Made by a program: the position numbers and the translations under genes | Origin: Bacteroidaceae bacterium | Lineage (GTDB): Bacteria; Bacteroidota; Bacteroidia; Bacteroidales; Bacteroidaceae | DNA length: 64,000 nucleotides | NCBI GenBank assembly: GCA_017645655.1 | Contig: JAGCNZ010000022.1 | Span: forward strand, 23,696 to 87,695 | Direction: 5' to 3' | Part shown: positions 27,456-37,313 of the stretch, in pieces | Layout: every line of letters starts with the position of its first letter | How positions within the stretch are numbered: position 1 is the first letter of the stretch | The notes under the pieces: model-generated | Databases searched by the model: none | Seen by the model: the letters and a program-made list of their open reading frames with translations, nothing else | Told to the model about the DNA's origin: nothing

Positions 27456-29984
27456 CTATTCTTTCGTCTCATTCTCTTCGGTTTGAGCCTCTTCGCCTTC
27501 AGGAACTTCTGCTTCGTCTTCGGCACGAGGCACGACGCTCAGGTGCGAGATGACGTCGTTGCGCTTCTTGAGTTCGATGACTTTCGTGCCTTGCGTGACG
27601 CGGCTCTTGGTCTCCTTGATGTCGTCGGCATGGAGGCGGATTGTCGTGCCGCTCTTGTTGATAATCATCAGGTCGTCTTCGTCCTTGATGACGGTAATGG
27701 CAACGAGATAGCCAGTCTTCTCCGTGATGTCGAGCGTCTTAACGCCTTTAGCGTGACGGCTTGTCTTGCGATAGACGTCTTCGTTGTCGATGACGACTTT
27801 CGTGCGTTTGCCGTAGCCGTTTTCGCTGAGCACCATGATGCTTTCCGTCTCGACGTCGTTGATGACGCACATGCCGACAACTTCGTCTCTTGGGTCATCG
27901 TCGAGGATGATGCTCTGCACACCTGTTGCCGTACGTCCCATCGCACGAACCTGTGTCTCGTCGAAGCGAACTGCGCGACCCTTGGCGTTGGCGATGATGA
28001 TTTCGTCCTTGCCGTTCGTCAGTTCTACGCCGATTACCTGGTCGTCTTCGCGTATGTTGATGGCGTTCACGCCGTTCGAGCGGACGCGGCTGTAATCGGT
28101 CAGGCAGGTCTTCTTGATGATGCCCTTCTTTGTGCAGAACACGACGTAGTGGCTTTGGCAGAAGTCGGGGTCGCCAAGCTTGCGGATGCAGAGGCAAGCG
28201 CGTACGGCATCGCCTGGCTCGATGTTGAGCATGTTCTGTATTGCCCTACCCTTGCCTTGTTTGTTGCCGTCTGGAATGTCGTAAACCTTGAGCCAATAGC
28301 AACGTCCGCGGTCTGTGAAGAAGAGCATCGTGTTGTGCATGGTGGCGGGATAAATCTTCTCGATGAAGTCGTTGTCGCGAGTGGAGCTTGCCTTCACGCC
28401 GATGCCGCCACGACCTTGTGCCTTGAACTCGGCGAGGGGAACGCGCTTGATGTATCCCATGTGCGACATCGTGATGACTACCTCGTCGTCGGCATAGAAG
28501 TCTTCAGCGTTGAACTCTTCAGCGCTCGGCAGAATCTCCGTCCTGCGCTCGTCGCCGTATTGTTCCTTGATTTCGAGGAGGTCGTCCTTCATCACCTTGC
28601 GGCAAAGCTCGTCGTCGGTGAGGATTTGGTTGTAGTACTTTATCTTCTCCATCAGGTCGTCGAACTCGGCATGGAGTTTCTCCTGATTGAGTCCCGTCAG
28701 TTGAGCCAATCGCATCTCCACGATGGCTTTGCTCTGAATCTCGTCGAGCGAGAAGCGAGCCTCGAGCGCACGCTGGGCATCGGCTGGCGTCTTGCTCTTC
28801 TTGATAATCTGTACCACCTCGTCGATGTTGTCGCTCGCGATAATGAGTCCCTTCAGGACGTGCGCCCTTTCCTCTGCTTTGCGCAGGTCGTACTTGGTGC
28901 GACGAATGGTGACATCGTGGCGATGGGCTACGAAGTTGCTGATGAAGTCCCTGAGGGTAAGCAGTTGCGGGCGTCCCTTCACAAGCGCGATGCTGTTCAC
29001 GCTGAAGCTCGTCTGCAGAGGCGTCATCTTGAAGAGTTTGTTCAGGACGACACGTGCGTTTGCGTCGCGTTTCAGGTCAACCACGATGCGCATGCCTTCC
29101 GAGTCGCTCTCGTCGTTCACGTTGCTGATGCCTTCAATCTTCTTGTCGCCAACGAGTTGGGCGATGTATTCGATGAGTTGCTGCTTGTTGACGCCGTAAG
29201 GTATCTCGCTGACGATAATCTTGTCGTGCGTATCGCCATTCTCAATCTCAGCCTTGGCACGGATGATGATGCGTCCACGACCAGTCTCGTAAGCGTCGCG
29301 GATGCCTTGCATGCCCATGATGAAAGCGCCTGTCGGGAAGTCAGGACCTTTCACGTATTGCATCAAGTCCTCCACTTCGAGGCTATTGTTGTCGATGAAT
29401 GCCACGCAAGCGTCAATCACCTCGCTCAGGTTGTGCGTGGGGATGTTCGTAGCCATACCGACGGCAATACCCGTGGCTCCGTTCACGAGGAGGTTAGGTA
29501 TCTTCGTAGGCATGACGGTAGGCTCCTGGAGGGTATCGTCGAAGTTGTTGGTCATATCGACGGTCTCCTTCTCCAAGTCGTCCATCATCGCCTCGCCCAT
29601 CAAGCTGAGTCGAGCCTCCGTGTATCGCATAGCGGCAGGAGAGTCGCCATCGACGCTTCCGAAGTTACCCTGACCATCGACGAGCGTGTAGCGCATCGCC
29701 CATTCTTGAGCCATACGCACGAGGGCCATATATACCGAGCTGTCGCCGTGAGGATGGTACTTACCGAGCACCTCGCCCACGATACGCGCACATTTCTTAT
29801 AAGGACTACTGTGGAAATTCCTGAGCTCACGCATGCCGTAGAGGATACGGCGGTGAACAGGCTTGAAACCGTCTCTCACATCAGGCAGGGCGCGAGCCAC
29901 GATGACCGACATTGAATAGTCGATGTAGCTCTTCTTCATCTCCTGCTGGATGTCAACTTTGATTATTCTTTCTTGATCTTCCAT
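27456..29984 (-). CDS. gyrA: DNA gyrase subunit A
   Basis: 842-residue A subunit of gyrase, which introduces negative supercoils with GyrB. The catalytic Tyr121 is in RYTEARLS and the quinolone-determining region reads [19 protein letters not shown] with Ser82 present. The C-terminal half has the six beta-pinwheel repeats, such as [19 protein letters not shown] with the GyrA-box-like pattern. The C-terminus is acidic ([17 protein letters not shown]). Length is normal. It appears to head a transcript with the TPR gene at 26110. Confidence 0.97.
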   Translation of the reverse strand: MEDQERIIKVDIQQEMKKSYIDYSMSVIVARALPDVRDGFKPVHRRILYGMRELRNFHSSPYKKCARIVGEVLGKYHPHGDSSVYMALVRMAQEWAMRYTLVDGQGNFGSVDGDSPAAMRYTEARLSLMGEAMMDDLEKETVDMTNNFDDTLQEPTVMPTKIPNLLVNGATGIAVGMATNIPTHNLSEVIDACVAFIDNNSLEVEDLMQYVKGPDFPTGAFIMGMQGIRDAYETGRGRIIIRAKAEIENGDTHDKIIVSEIPYGVNKQQLIEYIAQLVGDKKIEGISNVNDESDSEGMRIVVDLKRDANARVVLNKLFKMTPLQTSFSVNSIALVKGRPQLLTLRDFISNFVAHRHDVTIRRTKYDLRKAEERAHVLKGLIIASDNIDEVVQIIKKSKTPADAQRALEARFSLDEIQSKAIVEMRLAQLTGLNQEKLHAEFDDLMEKIKYYNQILTDDELCRKVMKDDLLEIKEQYGDERRTEILPSAEEFNAEDFYADDEVVITMSHMGYIKRVPLAEFKAQGRGGIGVKASSTRDNDFIEKIYPATMHNTMLFFTDRGRCYWLKVYDIPDGNKQGKGRAIQNMLNIEPGDAVRACLCIRKLGDPDFCQSHYVVFCTKKGIIKKTCLTDYSRVRSNGVNAINIREDDQVIGVELTNGKDEIIIANAKGRAVRFDETQVRAMGRTATGVQSIILDDDPRDEVVGMCVINDVETESIMVLSENGYGKRTKVVIDNEDVYRKTSRHAKGVKTLDITEKTGYLVAITVIKDEDDLMIINKSGTTIRLHADDIKETKSRVTQGTKVIELKKRNDVISHLSVVPRAEDEAEVPEGEEAQTEENETKE

Positions 29985-30038
29985 TTGGATTTAGTTAGTA
30001 TTTCTCAAACCTATGGTTTGTATATTCATATTTCGCGT

Positions 30039-30047
30039 GCAAAGGTA
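30039..30047 (-). promoter_or_regulatory. -7 promoter box of gyrA
   Basis: Minus strand reads TACCTTTGC (TAnnTTTG) about 55 nt upstream of the gyrA ATG. Confidence 0.65.
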
Positions 30048-30114
30048 CAAAAAAAATATCATTACCACAAATCCTGAATGTGAAAAAATAATAAAAAAGC
30101 AACTGCCCTGGCCT

Positions 30115-30368
30115 TTAGAGTTTAGTGTTTAGAGTTTAGTGTTTAGTGTTTAGAGTTTAGAGTCAGTTGAGAGTTTAGAGTCAGTTGAGAGTTTAGAGTC
30201 AGTTGAGAGTTTAGTGTTCTTGCGCTCCCTTTGGGTGCTCAGGCGCAGGCGGAGTAGAGTCAGTTGGAAGAGTTTAGAGTTTCAATTCTTAATTCTTCTT
30301 TCTTAATTCTTAATTATCCAAGGCACTATGCACTCTTCCTCTTCCTCCCCCTAAAGGGGGAGGAAGAG
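30115..30368. repeat. simple tandem repeats and a 13-bp hairpin at the CRISPR island edge
   Basis: From 30115 to about 30215 the DNA is a run of GTTTAGAGTTTAGTG and GTCAGTTGAGAGTTTAGA units. About 30285-30318 holds AATTCTTAATTC units. A perfect 13-bp inverted repeat (CTCTTCCTCCCCC at 30339-30351, complement 30356-30368) ends the stretch. No gene is seen between the gyrA promoter and 30408. Confidence 0.7.
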
Positions 30369-30407
30369 GGGTCTTCTTCTCCCCCTAAAGGGGGTCGGGG
30401 GGGTCTT

Positions 30408-30662
30408 TTACCTTATCGTGAGCCAGACGGCTTCGCCTCGGTCTTTTGCCTCGACGATGCGGTGTTTCAGTTCGTAGAGCCATTTGCGCGAGTTGAGCAC
30501 TTTGCCCACCTCCTTGTTCTCGCCTACGAGGATGCAGCCCTGCGTGTCCTTGGCCGTGTTGCCTGCGTGGATGCGGATGCCCTGCCATTTCTTGTTGAAC
30601 TCAGGTCCGCCCAGCACCAACGGAAGCCACTTCTGGAACTTCGGCGAATAGTCGTGGTGGCA
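30408..30662 (-). pseudogene. DUF5675 family protein, truncated at the CRISPR array
   Basis: The frame encodes the C-terminal ~84 residues of a DUF5675 protein: YSPKFQKWLPLVLGG, GIRIHAGNTAKDTQGCILVG and a C-terminal helix ending GEAVWLTIR. The N-terminal part is missing: the frame runs straight into the first CRISPR repeat at 30663, where it soon meets a stop, and there is no ATG. DUF5675 proteins are often found in phage and mobile-element lysis-type cassettes. The array boundary therefore seems to coincide with the break in this gene. Confidence 0.7.
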
Positions 30663-32207
30663 GTTGTTTCTTATCTCATTTCATCATCAAACCACAACGT
30701 CGGGGTCGTTCTTGTGGTAGAACTCGCGTTGTTTCTTATCTCATTTCATCATCAAACCACAACGATAAGGTAGTTCGTAATCGTCCAAAGATTGTTGTTT
30801 CTTATCTCATTTCATCATCAAACCACAACGCCCATTACTCGAATAGTTTAGATAGAAAGGTTGTTTCTTATCTCATTTCATCATCAAACCACAACTTATT
30901 GTTGAGTAATTGTTGAGTAATTGTTGTTGTTTCTTATCTCATTTCATCATCAAACCACAACTGCGGTCGTACCACAATACAATGTCGTGCCGTTGTTTCT
31001 TATCTCATTTCATCATCAAACCACAACAAAGAATTTACTGAGAAGAGTGCTCTCAGTGTTGTTTCTTATCTCATTTCATCATCAAACCACAACATAGATA
31101 AGGAAGTACTGATTAACCGACCGTTGTTTCTTATCTCATTTCATCATCAAACCACAACTTCTTCTCCCCGTTTTGTCTATATAAATTAGTTGTTTCTTAT
31201 CTCATTTCATCATCAAACCACAACTTGCGCGCTGATTTTGAATTTAAGTCGTGGTTGTTTCTTATCTCATTTCATCATCAAACCACAACTGCGCGCTGAT
31301 TTTGAATTTAAGTCGTGTCGTTGTTTCTTATCTCATTTCATCATCAAACCACAACCTATGCGTTATTATCCTCGTTATCGTAACGTTGTTTCTTATCTCA
31401 TTTCATCATCAAACCACAACCGCGATAAACGTTTATTCCAATTATATCTTGTTGTTTCTTATCTCATTTCATCATCAAACCACAACCTCCCACTTTCGGC
31501 AAAATGTCCCTGTATGTTGTTTCTTATCTCATTTCATCATCAAACCACAACCGTGTGACCCTGTAAAGCCTTGCTTGGCTTGTTGTTTCTTATCTCATTT
31601 CATCATCAAACCACAACATTTCCATACAGACCTCAGCGAGTGTCTGGTTGTTTCTTATCTCATTTCATCATCAAACCACAACGTATGACCTGAGGCTATC
31701 ATATCAGGAAGTGTTGTTTCTTATCTCATTTCATCATCAAACCACAACAAATATGGAAGTGACATCCAACAAGACCGAGTTGTTTCTTATCTCATTTCAT
31801 CATCAAACCACAACTGATGATCCGTATGCGCTGGCATCCCTCCGGTTGTTTCTTATCTCATTTCATCATCAAACCACAACAACAAATCGACGCACATCAC
31901 GTCGCTTGTGTTGTTTCTTATCTCATTTCATCATCAAACCACAACTCCGACCAGAATATGAACGCCATCCTCATGGTTGTTTCTTATCTCATTTCATCAT
32001 CAAACCACAACCACTTGGTGTGCTTGATATTGACGGATTTGTTGTTTCTTATCTCATTTCATCATCAAACCACAACGGCAATGTTATTGTTTTCTTTGAC
32101 GATTATGTTGTTTCTTATCTCATTTCATCATCAAACCACAACTGCCATCCGTTAGGATTAGTAGCAAGGTTGTTGTTTCTTATCTCATTTCATCATCAAA
32201 CCACAAC
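30663..32207 (-). CRISPR. type II-C CRISPR array, 24 repeats and 23 spacers
   Basis: The 36-nt repeat reads on the plus strand GTTGTTTCTTATCTC...CATCAAACCACAAC and shows no variant copies by eye. Spacers are 29 or 30 nt. Transcription is inferred on the minus strand, where the repeat begins GTTGTGGTTTGATGATG, because the anti-repeat in the predicted tracrRNA pairs with that strand. The leader is then at the cas2 side, and the newest spacers should be near 32143-32171, the oldest near 30699. Spacers at 31225-31253 and 31290-31319 share 28 nt. Spacer 30896-30925 is a low-complexity TTGTTGAGTAA repeat. Confidence 0.97.
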
Positions 32208-32299
32208 CTATATGGTGTATTCTATTTATTATTAGAGTATTAGAATACTTCTTACATATAGGAAGTGGTATAATGAATATCTTATCTGCTGCAAATTTA
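32208..32299 (-). promoter_or_regulatory. CRISPR leader with promoter
   Basis: AT-rich 92-nt spacer between cas2 and the array. On the minus strand the -7 box TAAATTTG (32299-32292) abuts the cas2 stop codon, followed by CAGCAGATAAGATATTCATT. The block TTTGCAGCAGATAA is identical to the promoter start of the predicted tracrRNA gene. Confidence 0.7.
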
Positions 32300-32638
32300 C
32301 TAAAAAAACTCTAATTGAACTGGTCTTTTCTGTACTTTTTGCTCTATCTCTCCCCAAATGTTTATTATTCCGGAGTATTGTTTGTCTGTGATTGTGATTA
32401 TACTTAACCTCCCTTTGTTTGGCATATAGGACCTAACACGCTTCACATGTACATCTCTTGCCTCTAAAGATGCACAGAAACGACAATACACGCTATACTG
32501 ATGCATGACAAAGCCGTCTCTTTCCAAGTTTTTGCGAAAGACTGCATAGTCATGACGTTCTTTTTTTGTCTTTGTTGGCAAGTCGAACATAGCTATTAGC
32601 CACATTATCTTATATGCATTTAGACGGACATCACTCAT
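32300..32638 (-). CDS. cas2: CRISPR-associated endonuclease Cas2
   Basis: 112-residue ferredoxin-fold protein (IMWLIAMFDLPTKTKKERHDY...FRKNLERDGFVMHQYSVY) that forms the spacer-integration complex with Cas1. The Asp in MFDLP is the usual conserved acidic residue. A longer frame begins at 32683, but the ATG at 32638 makes an ATGA overlap with the cas1 stop and gives the standard length. It is the last cas gene before the leader, and the leader's -7 box starts right after its stop. Confidence 0.95.
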   Translation of the reverse strand: MSDVRLNAYKIMWLIAMFDLPTKTKKERHDYAVFRKNLERDGFVMHQYSVYCRFCASLEARDVHVKRVRSYMPNKGRLSIITITDKQYSGIINIWGEIEQKVQKRPVQLEFF

Positions 32639-33522
32639 TTCAGCATAGGTAGCGAAAGATTCTTTTGTTTCCCAGCATAGCACTTTGCCAAAGAAGCCAT
32701 TGTAATAGACAGACCTATTTGTAGGGGTCTTGTTACTTTAGGGAAGAACGTGTCACATGTCAATACTCCAAGAAGTTCAACTTTCGTTTCTTTATTTAGC
32801 TCCAACTTCCCCTCTTCGCACAGATGATATACAACTTCATCAACAAACGGTCGATATGGCTCCATCAGGTCATCTGCGAGTGGAAAGGCATTGCTTCTGT
32901 TATGGTGGAATATGCCAAGTGATGGTGTCAAGCCTGCCGAGACCAATGCCCTTGCCGTTGCAGCACGAAGCACGGTATAGCCGTAATTCAACAACGCATT
33001 GATGCCATCTTCTGCTCTCTCTCGAAAGAAGTCATTTCCGTATAGCGCACTCCAATAAAGCCGAGCGGCAATCCCTTCCCTGTTATCGCTGTCGCCGCTC
33101 TTCACATTCATATAGAATGGCTTTAGGAGTGCTCCCTTGCCATGAAGTTTTTCCAACAAAGCAGACTGGTTCTTTATCTTGGCTTCGATGATTTGCTTCC
33201 ATAATTGTTTGCGAAGCACCTCGCCTACCTCGATTTGATTGCGTAGGAATTCACCTTGGAGGTTGTTCCCATCCATGTTTTGCAACATTGCGTGAGGCAT
33301 TCCCTTCTTGTCACAAAGAATGACGCCTACACCAGCGTCGACCAATTCGTTTAATAATGGTATGGAAACAGATATCATCTGATTCTCTATTATCACCACA
33401 CCTATATCTTCTATAGGAATGGTTCGTGTTTCTTCAGGCATCTCCTTTGAAGCAATCACCAACTGTGCATTCTTCATGGACAACCGAAAGGGGTTGGTAA
33501 AGACAAGTGTCTGTTTTAGCAT
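32635..33522 (-). CDS. cas1: CRISPR-associated endonuclease Cas1 (type II)
   Basis: 295-residue integrase of the spacer-acquisition complex. The type II features are REGIAARLYWSALYGNDF with the conserved Glu, AATARALVSAGLTPSLGIFHHN with the His, and FPLADDLMEPYRPFVD with the Asp. It starts one base after the cas9 stop and its own stop overlaps cas2, so cas9-cas1-cas2 form one transcript. No csn2 or cas4 gene is present, in line with subtype II-C. Confidence 0.96.
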   Translation of the reverse strand: MLKQTLVFTNPFRLSMKNAQLVIASKEMPEETRTIPIEDIGVVIIENQMISVSIPLLNELVDAGVGVILCDKKGMPHAMLQNMDGNNLQGEFLRNQIEVGEVLRKQLWKQIIEAKIKNQSALLEKLHGKGALLKPFYMNVKSGDSDNREGIAARLYWSALYGNDFFRERAEDGINALLNYGYTVLRAATARALVSAGLTPSLGIFHHNRSNAFPLADDLMEPYRPFVDEVVYHLCEEGKLELNKETKVELLGVLTCDTFFPKVTRPLQIGLSITMASLAKCYAGKQKNLSLPMLK

Positions 33523-33523
33523 A

Positions 33524-36500
33524 TCAATGTTTGAGTTTTATTTCTCCAAGAGGCGTTATCATAAAGTCATAGCCTTCGACGAGGAAGTTGAAGTTTGCAG
33601 GACTCATTCGAAGGATAGGGCGATATCCTTCTCGCAAATGGAAAAGGTTAGAATTCAGAAAACTCTTTAATTCTCCTGCGGCTCTTGCTTCCTTGCTATT
33701 CCTGCATGTAAGAAGTCCATTCTTATCCATTTTTGTAATTGTAAACAGTCTGTTGCTCAATTCTTCAACATTAGCGACACTTATACTTTCCTCTCCTTCT
33801 TCAAGCAGTAGTATCTGCGTGCCTTTCTTGACACACCATTTCAACGGCAAGCCATTCTTCTCTTCTGGAACGATGGATGGATAGTCGTTCCTGTCTGTGC
33901 TCTCTTTGTAAAAGTTAACGGCATCAAGCGCATTAACCAAAACAAACGATGTTTTGCGCTTGCCCTTCACGATGCCTTGATATATTGCCATCATATAGTT
34001 TTCGTCGTTCATCACATGGAACTGCTGCTTGTAGTCCTTCGTGCTCAAGTCGCGATGACGGCGGATATCGAGAGGCTGGGTAACGGTAGGCGTATAGCAA
34101 CGGACTTTCTTGATGAGGATGCCTTTCGCTTCGTTCATATAGATGTCTCCAGCCATGGCATCCTTGAAGCCTTTCTCTGCTATCGCCTGCTTCACCTTTG
34201 CCTTTACGGCATCGTCCACGATGTTCTCCACGTCGCTTTCCTTCATGGCGCTTAGCGGTTTGCGCACCACATACTTGATGTCACCATCTTTCTCTATCGC
34301 ACCATAATATGTGTCTTGATGCAGGCTGCCGCGAGCGCAATCGCCTTTCGCAACGACCTTCCTGCCGTTCACTTCCATCGTGCGCGAAGCCTTCTTGGGC
34401 ATATTGTCGGGCGTGTCGTGAACGACAAGCAATTCCTCAGAGATTTGTTTGAGGTCTTGTGTGAAGGTGGGCCAAGGCTTTTCGAATTGTGGCTTTGCCC
34501 CATTACCTTCATTAAAATCAAACATGTCGCGATGGTATTGTCCCATCATGTTGAACTCGTTCTTTCCGATGCAGGCGATGACGATGGCGTCGATGCAATG
34601 GTGGGTGTGGCTGTCGCGCGACTTCTTCTCGTAGTCATCCTGTATGCCCCACATCTTGCGGAACTCCGAGGTGACGGTTCCCTTGATGCTGAAGACTTGG
34701 CGATGGTCGGGACGGAGTGTGTCGTGGAAATAACTCTTCAGGTAGAGCGCCGCATACTTCGAAATCAATCCGATACCAGCACCTTGGCGGAGTGCAAAGC
34801 CTTCGGGGACCTCGGTCATGGTGAACCGATTGTATTTGCCCCGCCAATAGTCTCTTTCTATCTTTAGGCGATTTCTCTTTCGTATTTGTTTATCCTTTGT
34901 CGCCTTATCCCAAATGCCGCGCGTGCTGATGCGGTCTATCTGCTTCGTCAGGTCGTCGATGCGCTCTTTCCAAGGCTCCAGACGAGCCATGATTTCCTCG
35001 TGCTCGGCCAGTTCCGTCGGCATTTTGGCTTTCTTGACGTAGCGGTTGAACTGGTTGTTGCAAAGCGTCAGGTTCATCTGCGTGCTGTCGCCACCCACAC
35101 TTTGCGGGATGGTGTGCTCGATATCGAACTTCGGACCTGCCCCGACAAAGTCGGCAATGCCTATCTCGTCGCCCGTGTAGAGGCAGATGTGGTCTTGCTC
35201 TTCCCAGAGTTGGAACTTCAGAATGTCGGTTTCCGTAGGTTCGATGTCTTTGCCTGTCGCTTCCTTGTAGAGGCGGCGGATTTCGTCGGCATACTGTTTG
35301 TGCTTCTTGTCGCGTTCGCGCTGCATATCGTTGATGGCGGCTCGCATGTTGGCATTGTTCAAGGCTCGGGCATATTCGATGTGCACTTCCGTGTCGGGCC
35401 CGACTTTGCCTTCCTTGATGAGGGTGTTGACGACCTTGCGCACTTCGTGGAGCGAACGCATCGCCATGGGATTCTTCACGGCATTTGTGCGCGGACTGCC
35501 AAGCAATACGATGCCGTCCCTGTTCGGCTTTGCATCGGGATAGGTTTCAATCATCGAGGGATGATAAAGCATTTCTGCGGCTCCGGGTTTCAAGTCGAAA
35601 TTGTCTTGCAGATAGTCCTTCACGGCCTCGTCGATACGGCGTTTCTCCTTCATTGCCATGTGTATGGCATAGGTGAGGTCTTCCAGTATCTCATCCCTTC
35701 GCTCTTCCCAGACGCTCCGCCCGACGATGGCTGGCACTTTTGCGAAGAAGACGGCATCGGAATATATCATTCCCATCTCGAGGAAAGGCAAGATGCTGCG
35801 TATGGCCTTCAGCGAAAGGGAGGCATAGCCTCGGCTGAGTCGAATCTTCGAGAACTTTTCGGCCTGCTCGTCGTCGAGTTGCAGTTGGTCGATGCCAAAC
35901 TCCTTCACCTTGTCCTTGCTGTCGAAGAAGAAGAGTACGTTCCAGACATCGTTCACCATCTCGTCGATGCTCTTGTGCGTGCCGTCCTTCTTTGTGCCGT
36001 GCGTATAGGTTTCGGCAATGCCGTTCTTCCAGCCCTCGCCGAAGATTTCCTTCAGTTGCGCAATGGTGGGGCAGCCAGGCACGCCTTGACTCATGCGATA
36101 GTTGAACTTGTAGGGCAAGTCCACCTTCTCGTCGCCCTTCCATTGATATTTGCCCTTGCCTGCAATCTTCTTGGCGATGTCTTCGAAGTCGAAAATCGGC
36201 TTGCTCTTCCTGTCCTTCCTGTAGAAAAGCGAATCGATTTTTGTCAGTTCCTCGTTGTTGAGCGGACGCATTTCGGTATCGTTCGGGCCTTGTATCTTCA
36301 CGTTGTTCAGGAACGCGAGCATGCGGAACTCTTCGTAGGCAGGATGCGAGTCGCTGCAACGGGGTTTGCCTTTCTCGAAAGTACATTTCCCTACATTCTG
36401 GCGCTGACTCTTCAAGGGGCGCTGGAAGTAGAGGGCACGCGTCAACTCTTCCACCATTTCTTGTGGGAGATTCTGCTTCTCGCAAATAGCGAAGAACTCC

Positions 36501-37174
36501 TTCTTGTAGTGCTGTTCGCGGTCGGTATAGCGCGTACGGATGCGCACGGTATTCCCCTTTTCCCTATACAGTTTGTAGAAATACTCGCCCAGATACTTGC
36601 ATCCGCTCGCTTCCATCTCCTTGTTGAGGTCGGCAATGCTGCTCTTGACGGCTCCGCTCTCCTTCTCGTCGCTTTCATCCAGTCGGTTGCTGAGGAATCC
36701 GCGGCGTTGTGCCATGTGATAGAAAGCACGGCCAAGGGTGTATCTGTCCTGCTGCTTCTGCAGGTCGAGCACCTCGTTCAGGCACGAATGGCGGCAATGA
36801 TAAGGGTTGATGTCCTCGTTGTCGTTCGTGCGCTGCCAAAGCATGAACTCGTCCTTCTTCGGATAGATTTTGCGCGACTTCCACAACTTCAAATCCTCTT
36901 CGGTAAGGGCAGGGCAAAGGTCGTATTTCAGCAAAGTCTTCAAAACTTCAACCTTGCGCAGACGCCTGCGGAAATACTGCCTGCGAAGTGCGCGATGCGC
37001 AGTCCTTTCGGCAGCCTTGCTCGATTCGACACCTTTCTCAATCTTTACACCTTCCTGGAAGATGACGACTCCTTTGTCGACAAGCGTATATTCTCCGCTC
37101 TCTTCTTGGTCGACAACCGCCCAACCCAGACTGTTTGTGCCTGTGTCGAGGCCTAAAATTCTTTTTTTCGTCAT
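33524..37174 (-). CDS. cas9: CRISPR-associated endonuclease Cas9, type II-C
   Basis: 1216-residue RNA-guided double-strand nuclease. RuvC-I carries D10 in ILGLDTGTNSLGWAVV. The Arg-rich bridge helix is at about residues 57-76 (RTAHRALRRQYFRRRLRKVE). RuvC-II has E600 in VHIEYARAL, the HNH domain has H687 in KFDIEHTIPQSVGGD, and RuvC-III has H859 and D862 in THHCIDAIVIA. All catalytic positions appear intact, so the enzyme should cleave both strands. The size is intermediate, larger than the most compact II-C Cas9s. It heads the cas operon and is divergent from the predicted tracrRNA. The PAM cannot be read from the sequence. Confidence 0.97.
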   Translation of the reverse strand: MTKKRILGLDTGTNSLGWAVVDQEESGEYTLVDKGVVIFQEGVKIEKGVESSKAAERTAHRALRRQYFRRRLRKVEVLKTLLKYDLCPALTEEDLKLWKSRKIYPKKDEFMLWQRTNDNEDINPYHCRHSCLNEVLDLQKQQDRYTLGRAFYHMAQRRGFLSNRLDESDEKESGAVKSSIADLNKEMEASGCKYLGEYFYKLYREKGNTVRIRTRYTDREQHYKKEFFAICEKQNLPQEMVEELTRALYFQRPLKSQRQNVGKCTFEKGKPRCSDSHPAYEEFRMLAFLNNVKIQGPNDTEMRPLNNEELTKIDSLFYRKDRKSKPIFDFEDIAKKIAGKGKYQWKGDEKVDLPYKFNYRMSQGVPGCPTIAQLKEIFGEGWKNGIAETYTHGTKKDGTHKSIDEMVNDVWNVLFFFDSKDKVKEFGIDQLQLDDEQAEKFSKIRLSRGYASLSLKAIRSILPFLEMGMIYSDAVFFAKVPAIVGRSVWEERRDEILEDLTYAIHMAMKEKRRIDEAVKDYLQDNFDLKPGAAEMLYHPSMIETYPDAKPNRDGIVLLGSPRTNAVKNPMAMRSLHEVRKVVNTLIKEGKVGPDTEVHIEYARALNNANMRAAINDMQRERDKKHKQYADEIRRLYKEATGKDIEPTETDILKFQLWEEQDHICLYTGDEIGIADFVGAGPKFDIEHTIPQSVGGDSTQMNLTLCNNQFNRYVKKAKMPTELAEHEEIMARLEPWKERIDDLTKQIDRISTRGIWDKATKDKQIRKRNRLKIERDYWRGKYNRFTMTEVPEGFALRQGAGIGLISKYAALYLKSYFHDTLRPDHRQVFSIKGTVTSEFRKMWGIQDDYEKKSRDSHTHHCIDAIVIACIGKNEFNMMGQYHRDMFDFNEGNGAKPQFEKPWPTFTQDLKQISEELLVVHDTPDNMPKKASRTMEVNGRKVVAKGDCARGSLHQDTYYGAIEKDGDIKYVVRKPLSAMKESDVENIVDDAVKAKVKQAIAEKGFKDAMAGDIYMNEAKGILIKKVRCYTPTVTQPLDIRRHRDLSTKDYKQQFHVMNDENYMMAIYQGIVKGKRKTSFVLVNALDAVNFYKESTDRNDYPSIVPEEKNGLPLKWCVKKGTQILLLEEGEESISVANVEELSNRLFTITKMDKNGLLTCRNSKEARAAGELKSFLNSNLFHLREGYRPILRMSPANFNFLVEGYDFMITPLGEIKLKH

Positions 37175-37190
37175 TTTTTTATGTTTTTAT

Positions 37191-37221
37191 TTTGTTGTTT
37201 CGTTGAAAAGCCTTACCTTTG
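37191..37221 (+). promoter_or_regulatory. tracrRNA promoter
   Basis: TTTG at 37191-37194, a 19-nt gap and TACCTTTG at 37214-37221 fit the Bacteroidetes -33/-7 pattern. It fires away from cas9. Confidence 0.72.
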
Positions 37222-37226
37222 CAGCA

Positions 37227-37313
37227 GATAATTCATTCATCATCAAATCACAATAAGGCTATATGCCGAAGGATGAATTTTCCTACGGCCTCTCTTCTGG
37301 AGGGGCTTTTTTT
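37227..37313 (+). ncRNA. predicted tracrRNA
   Basis: After a good promoter comes an anti-repeat (about 37231-37254, TTCATCATCAAATCACAAT). It pairs with the 5' part of the minus-strand repeat over about 20 positions, allowing G-U pairs. Next is a stem GCCGaAGGA/TCCTaCGGC (about 37265-37289), then a GCCTCTC/GGAGGGGC terminator hairpin (37288-37306) and seven T. The order (anti-repeat, nexus-like stem, terminator) and place beside cas9 are typical of type II. Ends are estimated, giving about 87 nt. Its terminator overlaps the 3' end of the convergent WYL gene. Confidence 0.8.

Noticed and set aside
27483-29915. 810-residue open frame opposite gyrA
   Set aside because: It is the antisense shadow of gyrA; it matches no family and gyrA is certain.
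30699-30727. First spacer as a piece of the adjacent DUF5675 gene
   Set aside because: Its minus-strand translation EFYHKNDPD is open but does not match any part of the family that I can recognise; 29 nt is too short to decide.
31190-32235. Open frames across the array with repeated FLISFHHQTTT
   Set aside because: They are translations of the CRISPR repeats in different frames, not proteins.
34886-37156. 756-residue open frame opposite cas9
   Set aside because: Antisense shadow of cas9, with no recognisable motif or ribosome-binding site.
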